Origin: Novipirellula herctigrandis
GTDB taxonomy: Bacteria > Planctomycetota > Planctomycetia > Pirellulales > Pirellulaceae
Assembly (NCBI GenBank): GCA_007859835.1
Contig: SJPJ01000001.1
Location: 7,972,853-8,036,852, forward strand
Direction: 5' to 3'
DNA: 64,000 bases
This document shows positions 1-9,053 of this stretch, in pieces (position 1 is the stretch's first letter; each line of letters begins with the position of its first letter). The notes beneath the pieces are model-generated. The model was not told the origin of the DNA. It did not search any database and was given only the letters and a program-made list of their open reading frames with translations. The translations under genes and the position numbers were made by a program.

Positions 1-1
1 A

Positions 2-133
2 AGTACCGCAGCAGCGGTCGTCCTAGGCCGAAACGCGAACGGTTGGGTTGAATGGAAAGACAAAAACGGAGCAACGCTCAGCGAAGTGCATCGCGATTCG
101 ATAACAACGGAAGAGACGGACGAAGACACGTAA
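2..133 (+). CDS. C-terminal end of a DUF4357-domain protein (partial)
   Basis: An open frame enters from the left edge and ends at TAA 131-133, giving 43 residues. The segment reading AAAVVLGRNANGWVEWKDK, followed by NGATLSEVHR, matches my recollection of DUF4357, a short C-terminal domain often found on GIY-YIG or restriction/DUF262-type proteins. The upstream domain that would decide the function lies outside the window. An acidic tail (TTEETDEDT) closes the protein. The next gene starts about 35 bp downstream on the same strand, so the two may be co-transcribed. Confidence 0.6.
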   Translation, partial: STAAAVVLGRNANGWVEWKDKNGATLSEVHRDSITTEETDEDT

Positions 134-167
134 CGATAATCTACCAGCCAACACAGGACATGAAGAA

Positions 168-494
168 ATGAGTTTGCGTTTGGACTACGACAAGGTTGAC
201 CGGTTCAATACTTTTTTCGTCTCGCAAAAGATGTACGACGTGATCAAGGCATTGCCGTGGATCGAACCGGCGAAGGCTCGCGAGGATGAGGGAATGGATA
301 AAGAAAGCCTGAAGGTCGTTGGCAAGAAGTTTAAAGTAGCCTACTGCGGACACAATGGTGTGTATCAGGTTAGAGAGGCATATCGCTTCCTTGCGGAAGG
401 GCTCGCCAGTCTAGAAGCGGTTTCGTTATTCGGCGGACATCTAGTGAACGAATACTTGAACGACGAATCTGGGGCGAGCGATTCGGGCAAATGA
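168..494 (+). CDS. Hypothetical protein, 108 aa
   Basis: A complete frame from ATG 168 to TGA 492-494 lies just downstream of the DUF4357 gene and upstream of a strong terminator. I do not recognise the family. The protein is small and mixed-charge with no signal peptide or membrane segment: an N-terminal part rich in Asp, Lys and Phe, a central KKFKVAYCGHNGVYQVREAY stretch with one Cys and one His, and an acidic, Ser-rich tail (NDESGASDSGK). The position after DUF4357 and before a terminator suggests the last gene of a small operon. It is called a gene because the frame has no competing strand and ends cleanly before the hairpin. Confidence 0.5.
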   Translation: MSLRLDYDKVDRFNTFFVSQKMYDVIKALPWIEPAKAREDEGMDKESLKVVGKKFKVAYCGHNGVYQVREAYRFLAEGLASLEAVSLFGGHLVNEYLNDESGASDSGK

Positions 495-591
495 AAGTTG
501 TCAAAGGCATTTGCCAACTTCGCGGCTATTCACTACGACGGCATGTCGCAACGCTAACCAACCCATCTATCTATCTACCGAACCAGCCAAC

Positions 592-640
592 ATGCCCGCG
601 ACGTCGCCTTTGTGGGGCCTCGTCGCGGGCATTTCTTTTA
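592..640 (+). terminator. Rho-independent terminator
   Basis: A 12-bp perfect inverted repeat (ATGCCCGCGACG at 592-603 pairing with 621-632) is followed by TTTCTTTT on the plus strand. It lies about 100 bp after the stop of the 108-aa gene and would end that transcript. Confidence 0.8.
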
Positions 641-803
641 TCCGTGGCCAACGTTTCCCCGCGTTTTTCGGCACGCGAAACAATTCTGCGAATAACCGCC
701 TGACGGCGCTGGATGTGTTTTCGAGACAGAGGTAACTGTGTGGTCCCGTTGGCCACGGTGGCCAACGCGGAAAAATCGAAACCCCAACAACGGGAACACA
801 AAC

Positions 804-1163
804 ATGGCTACGAAGAAAACCACCACCGCGACCAAGACCGCTGCCGCCAAGAAGACTTCGGCAAAGAGACCGGCTACCAAGAAGACGACCGCGAAGAAGC
901 CCGCCACGAAGAAGGCAGCAGCGAAACCAGCCGCCAAGAAAAAGATCAGCCAGATCGACGCGGCCCTGACGGTTTTGAAGAGAAGCCGCAAACCGATGTC
1001 TTGCAAAGAAATGGTCGAAGCGATGGCGAAGGCGAAGCTCTGGGCTTCCCCAGGCGGCAAGACGCCTGACGCGACCCTGTACGCCGCGATCCTCCGCGAC
1101 ATGCGAAAGGGCAAAGACGCCCGCTTCAAGAAGGCAGCGCCCGGCCGGTTCACCAACGCGTAA
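804..1163 (+). CDS. HARE-HTH (winged-helix) protein with histone-H1-like Lys/Ala tail
   Basis: The 119-aa protein has two parts. Residues 1-48 are a low-complexity stretch of Lys, Ala, Thr with repeats such as KKTTAKKPATKKAAAK, resembling the tails of bacterial histone-H1-like proteins. Residues about 50-119 (KISQIDAALTVLKRSRKPMS ... MVEAMAKAKLWASPGGKTPDATLYAAILRDM) look like the HARE-HTH domain, a winged helix seen in chromatin-type and restriction-associated proteins. A nucleoid or DNA-binding role is inferred. The frame is open upstream to 738, but ATG 804 is preferred because upstream residues are Trp/Arg-rich and unlike the family. A terminator follows directly. Confidence 0.8.
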   Translation: MATKKTTTATKTAAAKKTSAKRPATKKTTAKKPATKKAAAKPAAKKKISQIDAALTVLKRSRKPMSCKEMVEAMAKAKLWASPGGKTPDATLYAAILRDMRKGKDARFKKAAPGRFTNA

Positions 1164-1190
1164 GCGAACCGCCCGCTGGCGCTGACCCCC

Positions 1191-1230
1191 ACCGCGAAGG
1201 TCTTTTCAAAACCCTTCGCGGTTTCTCGAT
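1191..1230 (+). terminator. Rho-independent terminator after the HARE-HTH gene
   Basis: A perfect 10-bp stem (ACCGCGAAGG at 1191-1200 with 1213-1222) with a 12-nt loop is followed by a T-rich tract. It sits 28 bp after the HARE-HTH stop codon. Confidence 0.75.
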
Positions 1231-1256
1231 TTCGCACCTACCAAGAGGACCGAACC

Positions 1257-1649
1257 ATGAAGACGTTCTACGTCGCTACCCTGGCCCGCTACGTCCTAGT
1301 CGACGCGGCCGACGAAACCGAAGCCGCGTCGTTGGGCCAAGAAGCCCTGCACGCGTTGTACGCCGACCTGCGGGCCAAGCACGGCCGCGACATTCCTATT
1401 GGTTACCAGCAAGAATTGACGTCGTGGATTGGTTCTGCCGATCCATGCGCGCGAGAAAAGCATGAGGGAAAAGGAAAAGGCGATGATGGTTATCCCGACG
1501 GCTATTGGGCGGACGACGAAGGGCATTCTCTGCTGGGATTGAATATTGTTGCAACACGTAAGGTTGAGAGTAAAGGGCGTGCACGCAACGGATTCTGGCT
1601 GACTGATGTTGGTCGTGAGCGTCTCGCTAAAGACCCTGCCTGCACGTAA
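1257..1649 (+). CDS. Hypothetical protein, possibly with a replaced C-terminus
   Basis: The frame runs from ATG 1257, just after the terminator, to TAA 1647-1649 (130 aa). The first 45 residues (MKTFYVATLARYVLVDAADE, then an Ala/Leu-rich helix and HGRDIPI) are GC-rich and look like a normal short domain. From about base 1400 the base composition becomes poorer in G+C and the protein turns irregular (a Lys/Gly/Asp-rich linker, then WLTDVGRERLAKDPACT). This suggests that the original 3' end was lost and the frame now reads into unrelated sequence. I do not recognise the family. No signal peptide is visible. Confidence 0.45.
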   Translation: MKTFYVATLARYVLVDAADETEAASLGQEALHALYADLRAKHGRDIPIGYQQELTSWIGSADPCAREKHEGKGKGDDGYPDGYWADDEGHSLLGLNIVATRKVESKGRARNGFWLTDVGRERLAKDPACT

Positions 1650-2129
1650 GTCGTGCCTTCAGTGGCGGAACTTGTTTATCAGCGGTCCTTTGCGTCGTGT
1701 GAATCAACCGGGAAAGTCGCCCCCCCTGCATGTGGGACGCGGCGATTGCAGACCAGAAGATCAGTTCAAATCTCAGCCCCAGTGGAAGACGCGACAGGTT
1801 GGTGCACGACGAGCATGCGAGTTGGAGTTGCAACGTTTTCTGATCTGACGCGTGGAATAGGAACACGCATTGAGTTGAGTAATCCAGGTAGCAGTGCCTT
1901 CCAAACACAGGACGTGTTGTCAATGTTCGCGAAGCAAAAAGTTCTGTCCGCAAACTCGCTGGCTAGTTGAGCGTTGTTAGGAAAACGGAAATGCGACTGC
2001 CTTTGTTGATGACGCTGCTGCTGGCTCCGCTAGCGGACGGGCTGGTTTCGTCAGCCTCCGCTCCGAATTGCATCCAGATGTGTCTTACTTCGTCTGTGAT
2101 TGCGTCGGCTAGTACGTGCGTCTGCCGCC
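1650..2129. other. Non-coding stretch, nothing convincing
   Basis: Short frames exist on both strands but none has protein-like composition or a plausible start. It separates the plus-strand genes at the left edge from the 3' end of the caspase gene. It may be decayed sequence belonging to the replaced end of the preceding gene. Confidence 0.4.
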
Positions 2130-4364
2130 CTACGGTTGAGGCGTCGGTGCAACAACCCACTGCAGAACGGCGGAACCCCAAGAGTCGTCGTAAAGCGAAA
2201 CGGGACGTCGGCGCGAACGAGTTTTGAAATAGGCTCCTTCCATTAATAGATCCGCCAGCGAGCTGTTGCCGACATTTCGGAATTTGGGCAGATTTGGCTG
2301 ATTGAGCATGTAGAAAAAGTTCGGCTGAGTCGTCGCGAGCACAATCGCATGACGCGGTCCGAAACTTGCCGGCGGCTCTCCATTGCACATGAATGGTCCC
2401 TCCACCCGACTCTCACCTGGACGCAACTGACACTCATCCAACCCGTGCATCGTCGTCCCCTCTTGATACGGCAGCACCTGCTCAATACCCATGTCGGATG
2501 TGACATGCAGAATCGTTACGTGAACGGTCTGATCTGAATTCGATTGGTTCGTGATTCGATAGTAGTAGTAGTCGCCACTGTTCATCACGTAAGCGGGGGG
2601 GCTTTTCTCTGGTGTCGAGTTGGGCCAAGGTTGCGATTCAGGACCGTTGCTCTCCGGTGCGTAGCGCAGCAACTCTAGTTCAACATGGATCGGGTTCTTG
2701 CCACCGGCGTTGTCACGACCGGCGATGCGAAGCAAATTGCGAGCTTTGACGATGCGGCGCATTAGTTCTTGGGTTTGTTGTGCTGCGTCGGAATCCGTGA
2801 GCGAGATTGGCCCCCATCCACCAACCAGCGGAGACTGCTTTTCGGAATCCTCAGCCGAAAAATACAGATGGCCGGATGCCTGAAACGCGGCAAGCTGATT
2901 ACCGGCAATTTTCAACACAACGTCAGCATCCGCAGTCGTTTCAACGAGTTTCAGCCAATGGGGAACCTTGAATTCCGAATCCCCAGACTCCGAATCCCCA
3001 GACTCCGAATCGCTACCAACGAATAATCGCCGAATCGATTCAGGACATTGATGACCTTGAAGCACAACGGGCTGGTCCGGTGTCGAAACATCGATCACTT
3101 GGACACGCAGGTCGAAATCGCCTTGACCAGTGAACCTCGACACGGCGAATGCCGATTTCATGGTTCGCGGCCAGCGAGCGGATTTCCATTGATCACGGCT
3201 CCAAGTCACCAATTCAACCGAACAGGAAGCGGCCTCGACATCCGTGACCCGAACGAACCCGAGCGATTGTCCGCTCGTGTCACCGGTTTCATTGGTATCG
3301 CTCCTCGTCCACTGGATCGCTTCGGGCGACTCATACAATTCCAGGATTGTGTCCTTGGTCATGCCGTGGAAGGCACCTGCGAGCAAAGTTCCGGCTGAGG
3401 AATTGGCTATGATTTTCCAACAACGCGGCGAATCCGATCCGGCATCGCCAAGTATTCCTGCGTCCAAAAGTTCAGCCGATCCCTCAAGCTGTGGCACCGG
3501 TGCCGAGATACCGACTTGGCGATCTTGGCGATATCGGGCGGCGATTGCGTCACGCAGAACCGCGTAACTGAATCCGGATCCAGTTTGGCTGTCGGCTAAA
3601 ACCTGAGTCATAAACCGAGTTAATAGACCGTAAGTGTTTTCACCATCGGTGTACTCGGGCTCAAGTTCTTGATCACGGCAAGCGTACAATGCGATTGCAC
3701 CGCGGGGGAGTGTTTTGGCGACTGGTGAGAGTGGTCCTTCGGTCGGCTCCAGCTTTCGGTTTAAAGCTCGATAGCCGACTAAGCCAGCAACGCCTGCTTT
3801 TTTAACACTGCGCGTGCCGGTGCCGCTGTGACAACAATCCATCACGATCCAAAGTTTCGCTTTGCCTTGTCGGCATATCTGATGAGCAAACCGATTCAAT
3901 TCGTCATCGCGAATATCCTCGTCACCACCGATCATGGTTGCATCCGACGGGACCAGTGTTTCATCCAGTCCGTCGCTCTCATCTCGATTGTCGCCGTTTT
4001 GATCCGGCAGCTGTCCACCGTGTCCGCTAAAGTGAAAGAAGACCTGAGCGGGTTGGCTATCGGGCGGCAATGCTTCGACCGCTGTGGCAAGATCCGCCAT
4101 TGCCTCACGAATGGCACTACCGGTGGCCTCGACTCCCTTTAATACCCGAATGTCCTGGTCACGAAACGCGAACCGCTCTTTCAAAATTTGCTGAACCAAG
4201 CGAACATCGTTCTCCGTGCCTTTCAGTTGACTACTCGGAGGCAAGTTCGGGTATTCGCTCACCCCAACCAGCAACGCCATACGCAGTGATGGGTCGGCAT
4301 TGGCGGTTGTCGTCAGAACACAACTGACGATCAGTGACACCAATCGGCAAATGATGTAACGCAT
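2130..4364 (-). CDS. Exported caspase-family (C14, metacaspase-like) peptidase with DUF4384-like C-terminus
   Basis: The 744-aa protein begins with a signal peptide (MRYIICRLVSLIVSCVLTTT, ending ANADP). The caspase fold follows (RMALLVGVSEYP ...): the catalytic His is in FFHFSGHGGQ (about residue 115) and the Cys in IVMDCCHSG (about 178), the two marks of clan CD p20 domains. The C-terminal third contains YYYYRITNQSNSDQTVHV, which resembles DUF4384, a module often paired with bacterial caspases. Export implies periplasmic or outer-membrane action; substrates are unknown, though Arg/Lys specificity is usual for metacaspases. The frame opens at 4394, but ATG 4364 is chosen for the signal peptide and a GGAAAC upstream. 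The CHAT gene ends 37 bp upstream, so the pair is probably one operon. Confidence 0.85.
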   Translation of the reverse strand: MRYIICRLVSLIVSCVLTTTANADPSLRMALLVGVSEYPNLPPSSQLKGTENDVRLVQQILKERFAFRDQDIRVLKGVEATGSAIREAMADLATAVEALPPDSQPAQVFFHFSGHGGQLPDQNGDNRDESDGLDETLVPSDATMIGGDEDIRDDELNRFAHQICRQGKAKLWIVMDCCHSGTGTRSVKKAGVAGLVGYRALNRKLEPTEGPLSPVAKTLPRGAIALYACRDQELEPEYTDGENTYGLLTRFMTQVLADSQTGSGFSYAVLRDAIAARYRQDRQVGISAPVPQLEGSAELLDAGILGDAGSDSPRCWKIIANSSAGTLLAGAFHGMTKDTILELYESPEAIQWTRSDTNETGDTSGQSLGFVRVTDVEAASCSVELVTWSRDQWKSARWPRTMKSAFAVSRFTGQGDFDLRVQVIDVSTPDQPVVLQGHQCPESIRRLFVGSDSESGDSESGDSEFKVPHWLKLVETTADADVVLKIAGNQLAAFQASGHLYFSAEDSEKQSPLVGGWGPISLTDSDAAQQTQELMRRIVKARNLLRIAGRDNAGGKNPIHVELELLRYAPESNGPESQPWPNSTPEKSPPAYVMNSGDYYYYRITNQSNSDQTVHVTILHVTSDMGIEQVLPYQEGTTMHGLDECQLRPGESRVEGPFMCNGEPPASFGPRHAIVLATTQPNFFYMLNQPNLPKFRNVGNSSLADLLMEGAYFKTRSRRRPVSLYDDSWGSAVLQWVVAPTPQP
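2974..3011. repeat. 15-bp in-gene tandem repeat (about 2.5 copies)
   Basis: TCCGAATCCCCAGAC is repeated at 2974-2988 and 2989-3003, then partially to 3011. On the coding (minus) strand it writes an acidic DSESG linker repeated in the caspase protein between the DUF4384-like and preceding regions. Copy number may vary between strains. Confidence 0.85.
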
Positions 4365-4401
4365 GTTGTTTCCGTGGCTTTCAATGTGTCTCAATGGCGA
4401 A

Positions 4402-7400
4402 CTACTCTGTCATCGTCGTGTGTCCCGATCCGCTGCAGTTATAGACGGCCCAAAAATACGGGTGAATCCAAAGATCTTTGGGGCCTTTGGTCTTTCGATC
4501 CGCCAAGAAATCACGCTGGGCATTGGCTAATGAACTGCGCATCGGATTGCCGCTGGCAAAATGCGCCATCGTTGATTTCATCAGCATCGGTGCGGTGTCG
4601 TCGTAGACATCCCAAAGTCCAGAGACGATCGAGCGACTACCAGCCTGCAGCATTGCACGTTGAAGTCCAAACAAGTCGTCGCCGGGCAACGGTGATCGGT
4701 CGGCCAACCCCGAAAAACACGCACTCATCACGATCGCGTCAGCTTGTATTTCTGCACCAAAGAGTTCATATGCCGTCAACATTCCGTCGGAATTTTGGTC
4801 TGAATCGCATAGCAGGAAACTGACCAGCGGACGGTCCGCTTCGTTTTGTCCATGCGTGCCGATGAACAATAAGGATGGCTCGTTCATTACCGAAACGATT
4901 TGTGATTCGGTAATTGGTTTGGTCCTCACCATCTTGCCAATTCGCTTGCCGAACACCTCTTGGTAGTTGGCAAGATCTGTTTCGACACCCGGCAACCGTG
5001 GCGCACCATCAAATTCTGAAATTCCAATCGCATTCGCACCGGTCACGTTCGAACGGCCCTCGATCATGTAGGCGAACGTTCGTAGCGATGGTGCGGCGGT
5101 AATATCCAAATCATATTCGACTAGGAATTTAGGTTGCGGCAATTGAAAACGCGACAACTCTTGATCGTCCACTTCGGTAACCAACGCGGCGAATGGGAAA
5201 TAGTGCAAAATGTGATGAGGTATCACGACTAGATGCGTTGTTTCGGCGAGCGATTCACGTGCAGACTTTGGGATCAACTCAAGATAGAACTGATGCAACT
5301 TGTGTTGCCAACTCTTGTCAAATCCGTTCGCCGTTCTAGCCTCCACGATCATCCGTCGTGCGCGTCCTTGCATGCCAGAGAGAAATTCTGCGACACGTCC
5401 GATGAACTCGCTCGCGACCAAGGGCTTTCCATCTTCGTTTTCGAGTCGATGCGCCGTTACTTCCCCCCTTTGCACCACAAACGCAAACACATATCGACCG
5501 CCAACGTAAAACTCGACAACTAAAGTGTCGTCATCGACGATATCAAGGGCTTCGTCAAGCGTCGGCATCACTTCATCCCAAACCGAAATGTCTTCCTTTG
5601 ACGCATCATCACGGCGTTTCAACAGATCTTCGAAGGTCCGTGCCTTTGACATCTCGGCTACCTCCAACGCCGCATAGGCATCGTCTGAATCAATCAACAG
5701 TTCGATTAGTCGTTCGTTGGTATAGGCATACTTTGCAAAGTAACCCGCGCGATCATTGCCGGATTCGTTTAACGCGACTTGTTGACGCAGTAGTTCACTG
5801 ATGTTCTTTGCAATCATCATGTGGGCAATTGCATCGTCGCTGGCATCGGAGTTTGCAGCAATCAGACCCAACGTTCGATTTGTACTGGCTAGTCCCGATA
5901 AAGAACCGGCGGCTTGATAAGCTTCGATTGCTTTGGTGAGCAGTTGCTTCGACTTCTCGGAATCCTCTACCCGATAAGCCAAGTTCGCCAATGTTTCAAA
6001 AGCAGATGCACGCACCGTCGGTTCACCGTCGCTTGGTTTGGAAGCCTCGGTTGCCAACTGCTGGACGATTGAATCGGCATGTTCCAGAATCTTTTTCAAC
6101 CCAGGATCCCTTGATCGCAGGTTGCGAATAAAGTCGCCCATGGTTGAATACAGGCGTGCTTGATTGAGCGACAAAGCGGCTCGGTCTTGTGGCGACATGC
6201 CATCGGCTAACTTGGCCGCTGTGGCATATTCCGTCTTGGCTTGTCCCCAATACCACAGTGCTGTGAGTAGCGGGCTGTCCAGATCGGCTGCCGATTGCAG
6301 CGCGTAATTGTAGATTCGTGACTGAGCTTTACCCGACAAGTAGTTTGCAAAGTTGTTGTGGGCACGAAAGGCGTCCGCTGGGTTTTCGTCGCCGATCGTC
6401 TTCATGGAGTCCAGAAAAGATTGCCGCGTGATATCGCTGCTGTAGATCGAATCGACTGAGGATTGGCCTTGAGCAACTGAAGAGTACAATTGCGCGAGAC
6501 CGAGCGTGCGAGTGTCGTTTGACTCTGCGTCGTTGACAATCGCATTGGCCGACTCAATCGCATCGGTCCATCGGCCAGCCGCGATCAGTGCTCGGATATT
6601 GTCAATCGATTCAATTCCGACTTCCGCTTTCGCTTGATCGCCGGGAGTCTGTTGGCCCAGTTTTGCCAACACACGTCGGCGAATTGATTGGGAATAGGGC
6701 GTAGGCGGGTCGATCGATTCAATTAAATCGAGTGCGTCGCAAAGATAGGGTGCAGGTTGGCCCATCTCGTCAAGCCACGAGATCAGTGATTCGATATGAA
6801 AGATCGTCGCGGTTCCCGGTTGTGGTTTGGTAAGATCCGCCATCGCATCGATCGGTTCGTTGATCCAATCAACCATCTCAATATCTTCGACAACAAATGT
6901 CCCCGACGGTTTGCCATCAATTTGCAGGTTGTATTGTCCAGCAGGCAAGCCGTCCGAAAGCGATTTGGGCAACGCTTTGATGTCGTCCCAGCGAATCGTT
7001 TCGGTGTCGTCGTCGATTGTGAATTGCAACACAGATCGTCTACCGTTACGAACGTCGACGGAAACGCTTTGCAGTGGTTGTCCATCGTCGCTGACTCTGC
7101 GAAAGGTTGCTTTACCTGAAAGTAATCTTGATCCTGGGGCCGGAGTCAACATGGATGTGCCGCGGAACATTGACTGGCCAAGCAATTGGTCCAAGCTAAC
7201 AGGAGATTGAGCGACGGCCAGCGTCTCATTGGCCGGCACGTTGCCCCCGCTCCCTCGCGTGGCTGCGATCAGTGCCGGGTCGCCGCCGGACAGTTTAAGC
7301 GTTTCCCCTTTATAGGAACGTTCGAACGTGATTGCCGCAGCGGAGTCCGCCGCATGAGTAACGGTAATATCGTCGTCGCTCAAAACGATCGATATCTGTT

Positions 7401-7608
7401 TTGGCAACTCCGTAGCAGCGACGGTGCCCTGTTGACCATGAAAAGCACGCGTTTTGCGGGTGAGCTGTTCGTCAGTGATCGTTCGCGATGGACCTTGTAA
7501 TTGTTGCAGCTCGGATGCGTTCTGCTGTGCAACTGCAGCAACCGTGGCGAATACCCCAACAGCGAAGAAGAGACCGATGCAGACGGTTGTGGTGAAGTGC
7601 TTTTTCAT
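4402..7608 (-). CDS. Exported CHAT-domain protein with TPR-like middle region
   Basis: The 1068-aa protein starts with a hydrophobic signal segment (MKKHFTTTVCIGLFFAVGVF...). A beta-rich region (about 60-260) is followed by helical TPR-like repeats (about 270-660, containing NRTLGLIAANS and similar) and the CHAT domain (about 720-1068). CHAT is a clan CD peptidase fold related to separase and caspases. The expected dyad is present: His in FIGTHGQ (residue 919) and Cys in VMSACFSG (residue 964). The final AGSRSIVSGLWDVYDDTAP is typical of CHAT ends. It is 5' of the secreted caspase, 37 bp apart on the same strand. CHAT proteases are often activated by a partner or cleave one, so a CHAT-caspase relay is plausible but unproven. 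Confidence 0.85.
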   Translation of the reverse strand: MKKHFTTTVCIGLFFAVGVFATVAAVAQQNASELQQLQGPSRTITDEQLTRKTRAFHGQQGTVAATELPKQISIVLSDDDITVTHAADSAAAITFERSYKGETLKLSGGDPALIAATRGSGGNVPANETLAVAQSPVSLDQLLGQSMFRGTSMLTPAPGSRLLSGKATFRRVSDDGQPLQSVSVDVRNGRRSVLQFTIDDDTETIRWDDIKALPKSLSDGLPAGQYNLQIDGKPSGTFVVEDIEMVDWINEPIDAMADLTKPQPGTATIFHIESLISWLDEMGQPAPYLCDALDLIESIDPPTPYSQSIRRRVLAKLGQQTPGDQAKAEVGIESIDNIRALIAAGRWTDAIESANAIVNDAESNDTRTLGLAQLYSSVAQGQSSVDSIYSSDITRQSFLDSMKTIGDENPADAFRAHNNFANYLSGKAQSRIYNYALQSAADLDSPLLTALWYWGQAKTEYATAAKLADGMSPQDRAALSLNQARLYSTMGDFIRNLRSRDPGLKKILEHADSIVQQLATEASKPSDGEPTVRASAFETLANLAYRVEDSEKSKQLLTKAIEAYQAAGSLSGLASTNRTLGLIAANSDASDDAIAHMMIAKNISELLRQQVALNESGNDRAGYFAKYAYTNERLIELLIDSDDAYAALEVAEMSKARTFEDLLKRRDDASKEDISVWDEVMPTLDEALDIVDDDTLVVEFYVGGRYVFAFVVQRGEVTAHRLENEDGKPLVASEFIGRVAEFLSGMQGRARRMIVEARTANGFDKSWQHKLHQFYLELIPKSARESLAETTHLVVIPHHILHYFPFAALVTEVDDQELSRFQLPQPKFLVEYDLDITAAPSLRTFAYMIEGRSNVTGANAIGISEFDGAPRLPGVETDLANYQEVFGKRIGKMVRTKPITESQIVSVMNEPSLLFIGTHGQNEADRPLVSFLLCDSDQNSDGMLTAYELFGAEIQADAIVMSACFSGLADRSPLPGDDLFGLQRAMLQAGSRSIVSGLWDVYDDTAPMLMKSTMAHFASGNPMRSSLANAQRDFLADRKTKGPKDLWIHPYFWAVYNCSGSGHTTMTE

Positions 7609-7676
7609 ATCAAGTGTGGTAGCTTATTGTTGTTTGTGTAGCTTCTTAGCGGACGTTGAAATGTGGGGTTCACCGT

Positions 7677-7806
7677 CCCTCAAAGGAACCCCTCAAAGGA
7701 ACCCCTCAAAGGAACCCCTCAAAGGAACCCCTCAAAGGAACCCCTCAAAGGAACCCCGAAAAGGAACCCCGAAAAGGAACCCCGAAAAGGAACCCCGAAA
7801 AGGAAC
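7677..7806. repeat. 13-bp tandem repeat, 10 units
   Basis: Six units of CCCTCAAAGGAAC (7677-7754) are followed by four units of a variant CCCGAAAAGGAAC (7755-7806), in perfect register. The array lies between the CHAT gene start and the 3' end of the 288-aa gene, so it is in the CHAT leader or promoter region on the minus strand. Read as minus strand the units are GTTCC-rich. Confidence 0.95.
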
Positions 7807-7929
7807 TTGGAGAGGTGCGATGGGAAAAATACCTTGCCAGGAAGGGCGGCGTGTTGCGCCCCTTCCCCGATGTCTCCGTCGCCGGCCGATTGTCGCCTAG
7901 GCGGAGCTCTGTGAGCGTGAAGGTAGCAC

Positions 7930-8796
7930 TTAACGCTCCTGCAATTTCTTCGAACGCAATTCAATCACGCCACCTTCCACTTCGATAGTGGCGTTAATCT
8001 GTTCGGCGATCGAGACGAGCACATCACCTAACGGCGTACGGTTGGCGTCGACACTGACCATTGGTTGGGGCGTGTAAAAGAAACTGCGATTTTCGGTTGG
8101 CAACTCGATACGCACACCCGACATACCCTGCAACATCTGCACGACAAATGGCAACGGAGTTTGTTGCATTGTCAGAGTGATTGGCCGTTCCATCGCCATA
8201 GCGACGATTAACTTACTTAATGACTTGGTTGCTGAATCCAGTTGGTTCTTCCTTAACCTTTCGCCTTCCGCAGTAATGATGAGCTGATTGTCAATTTTGC
8301 TGGCCGTGCAATCGGTCCCCTCAAGGATTATCGCGGCCAATTCGATCGGCGTCTTGTTCACCTCGGAAAGCGTCACCTTGCGAGTGCTGCTGCTCAGCAA
8401 CGCGGAGGCTTCTTCGGTGATGCGGATTTTTGTTCCAGTCGAAAGCTGCAAGTTGGCAAGTGACGACAGCACGCTGGTGCCACTGATCGACATTGAGTTT
8501 GTGTGGGACGAACTTGAAAAGCTCTGATTCGGGAATCCTTGCATGGGCATATTCCAACCGGGGTAAAAGCCTTGATTCAGGTTCGGGGGTACGACTGGGC
8601 CCATGTTTGTAGGTGGCTGTAAATTCGGAGCCATCTGTCCCCAATTGCTCGTCGGTGGCGCGTCGCCCCAACTGTGGGAATAGCTTTGTGACCAACTGCG
8701 GTTGCCATCGTCGTCCTTTTCTTCGGTTGGTGGGTCGGTGGCAAAGACGATACCGGTCAGTCCGGCTAACATGACGATCGAGAGTATTTGTTTCAT
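7930..8796 (-). CDS. Exported protein with two secretin/TonB short N-terminal (STN)-like segments
   Basis: The 288-aa protein has a signal peptide (MKQILSIVMLAGLTGIVFAT), then a Trp/Ser/Pro/Asn-rich low-complexity stretch (about 25-105), then two segments with the pattern beta-strand, TP(I/L), helix, beta-strand: KVTLSEVNKTPIELAAIILE (about 140) and VSVDANRTPLGDVLVSIAEQ (about 248). This resembles STN/secretin N domains, which form small alpha/beta folds in the periplasm. No secretin pore domain is present, so it is not a complete secretin. AGGAA stands 10 nt before the ATG. The function is unknown; the same-strand position with other exported proteins suggests a shared envelope role. Confidence 0.6.
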   Translation of the reverse strand: MKQILSIVMLAGLTGIVFATDPPTEEKDDDGNRSWSQSYSHSWGDAPPTSNWGQMAPNLQPPTNMGPVVPPNLNQGFYPGWNMPMQGFPNQSFSSSSHTNSMSISGTSVLSSLANLQLSTGTKIRITEEASALLSSSTRKVTLSEVNKTPIELAAIILEGTDCTASKIDNQLIITAEGERLRKNQLDSATKSLSKLIVAMAMERPITLTMQQTPLPFVVQMLQGMSGVRIELPTENRSFFYTPQPMVSVDANRTPLGDVLVSIAEQINATIEVEGGVIELRSKKLQER

Positions 8797-8942
8797 CTGA
8801 TTGTTCCTTCGTTTTCGTGTCAGCGGGATAACTGTCGTGTGTTATTGATGAACCGCCGGCCCACTGGGCCGCCTGCCTCAGCTATTCGCGGTCCAATAGG
8901 CAAGCGGTTAAAGCTTGCGCAAGGTCGTTCGATTTCGTAGTG

Positions 8943-9006
8943 CCTTTGTGGGACGCGGCCTTTGTGGGACGCGGCCTTTGTGAGACGCGGCCTTTGTGAG
9001 ACGCGG
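8943..9006. repeat. 16-bp tandem repeat, 4 units
   Basis: CCTTTGTGGGACGCGG occurs at 8943-8958 and 8959-8974, then twice as CCTTTGTGAGACGCGG (8975-9006). It lies between a 9-bp hairpin and the upstream region of the 288-aa gene. Like the neighbouring arrays it shows one block of identical copies followed by a block of a single-base variant. Confidence 0.95.
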
Positions 9007-9013
9007 CCCGATC

Positions 9014-9035
9014 GCGAGTCTCCGAAGAGACTCGC
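9014..9035 (-). terminator. UUCG-capped hairpin after the Ser/Asn/Gly-rich gene
   Basis: A perfect 9-bp stem GCGAGTCTC (9014-9022) pairs with 9027-9035. On the minus strand the loop is TTCG closed by C-G, an exceptionally stable tetraloop. It lies 19 bp beyond the stop of the 129-aa minus-strand gene. There is no long T-tract, so it may protect the mRNA 3' end rather than terminate by itself. Confidence 0.6.
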
Positions 9036-9053
9036 ATGGGTGGCTTCGCTTGT

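Noticed and set aside
638-1237. A minus-strand frame of 199 codons over the HARE-HTH gene.
   Set aside because: Phe/Val/Ala-rich mirror of the Lys/Ala repeats; no signal or family pattern.
8857-8871. Palindrome CGGCCCACTGGGCCG considered as terminator.
   Set aside because: Stem of 6-7 bp with almost no loop and no T-tract; position does not follow a gene end.
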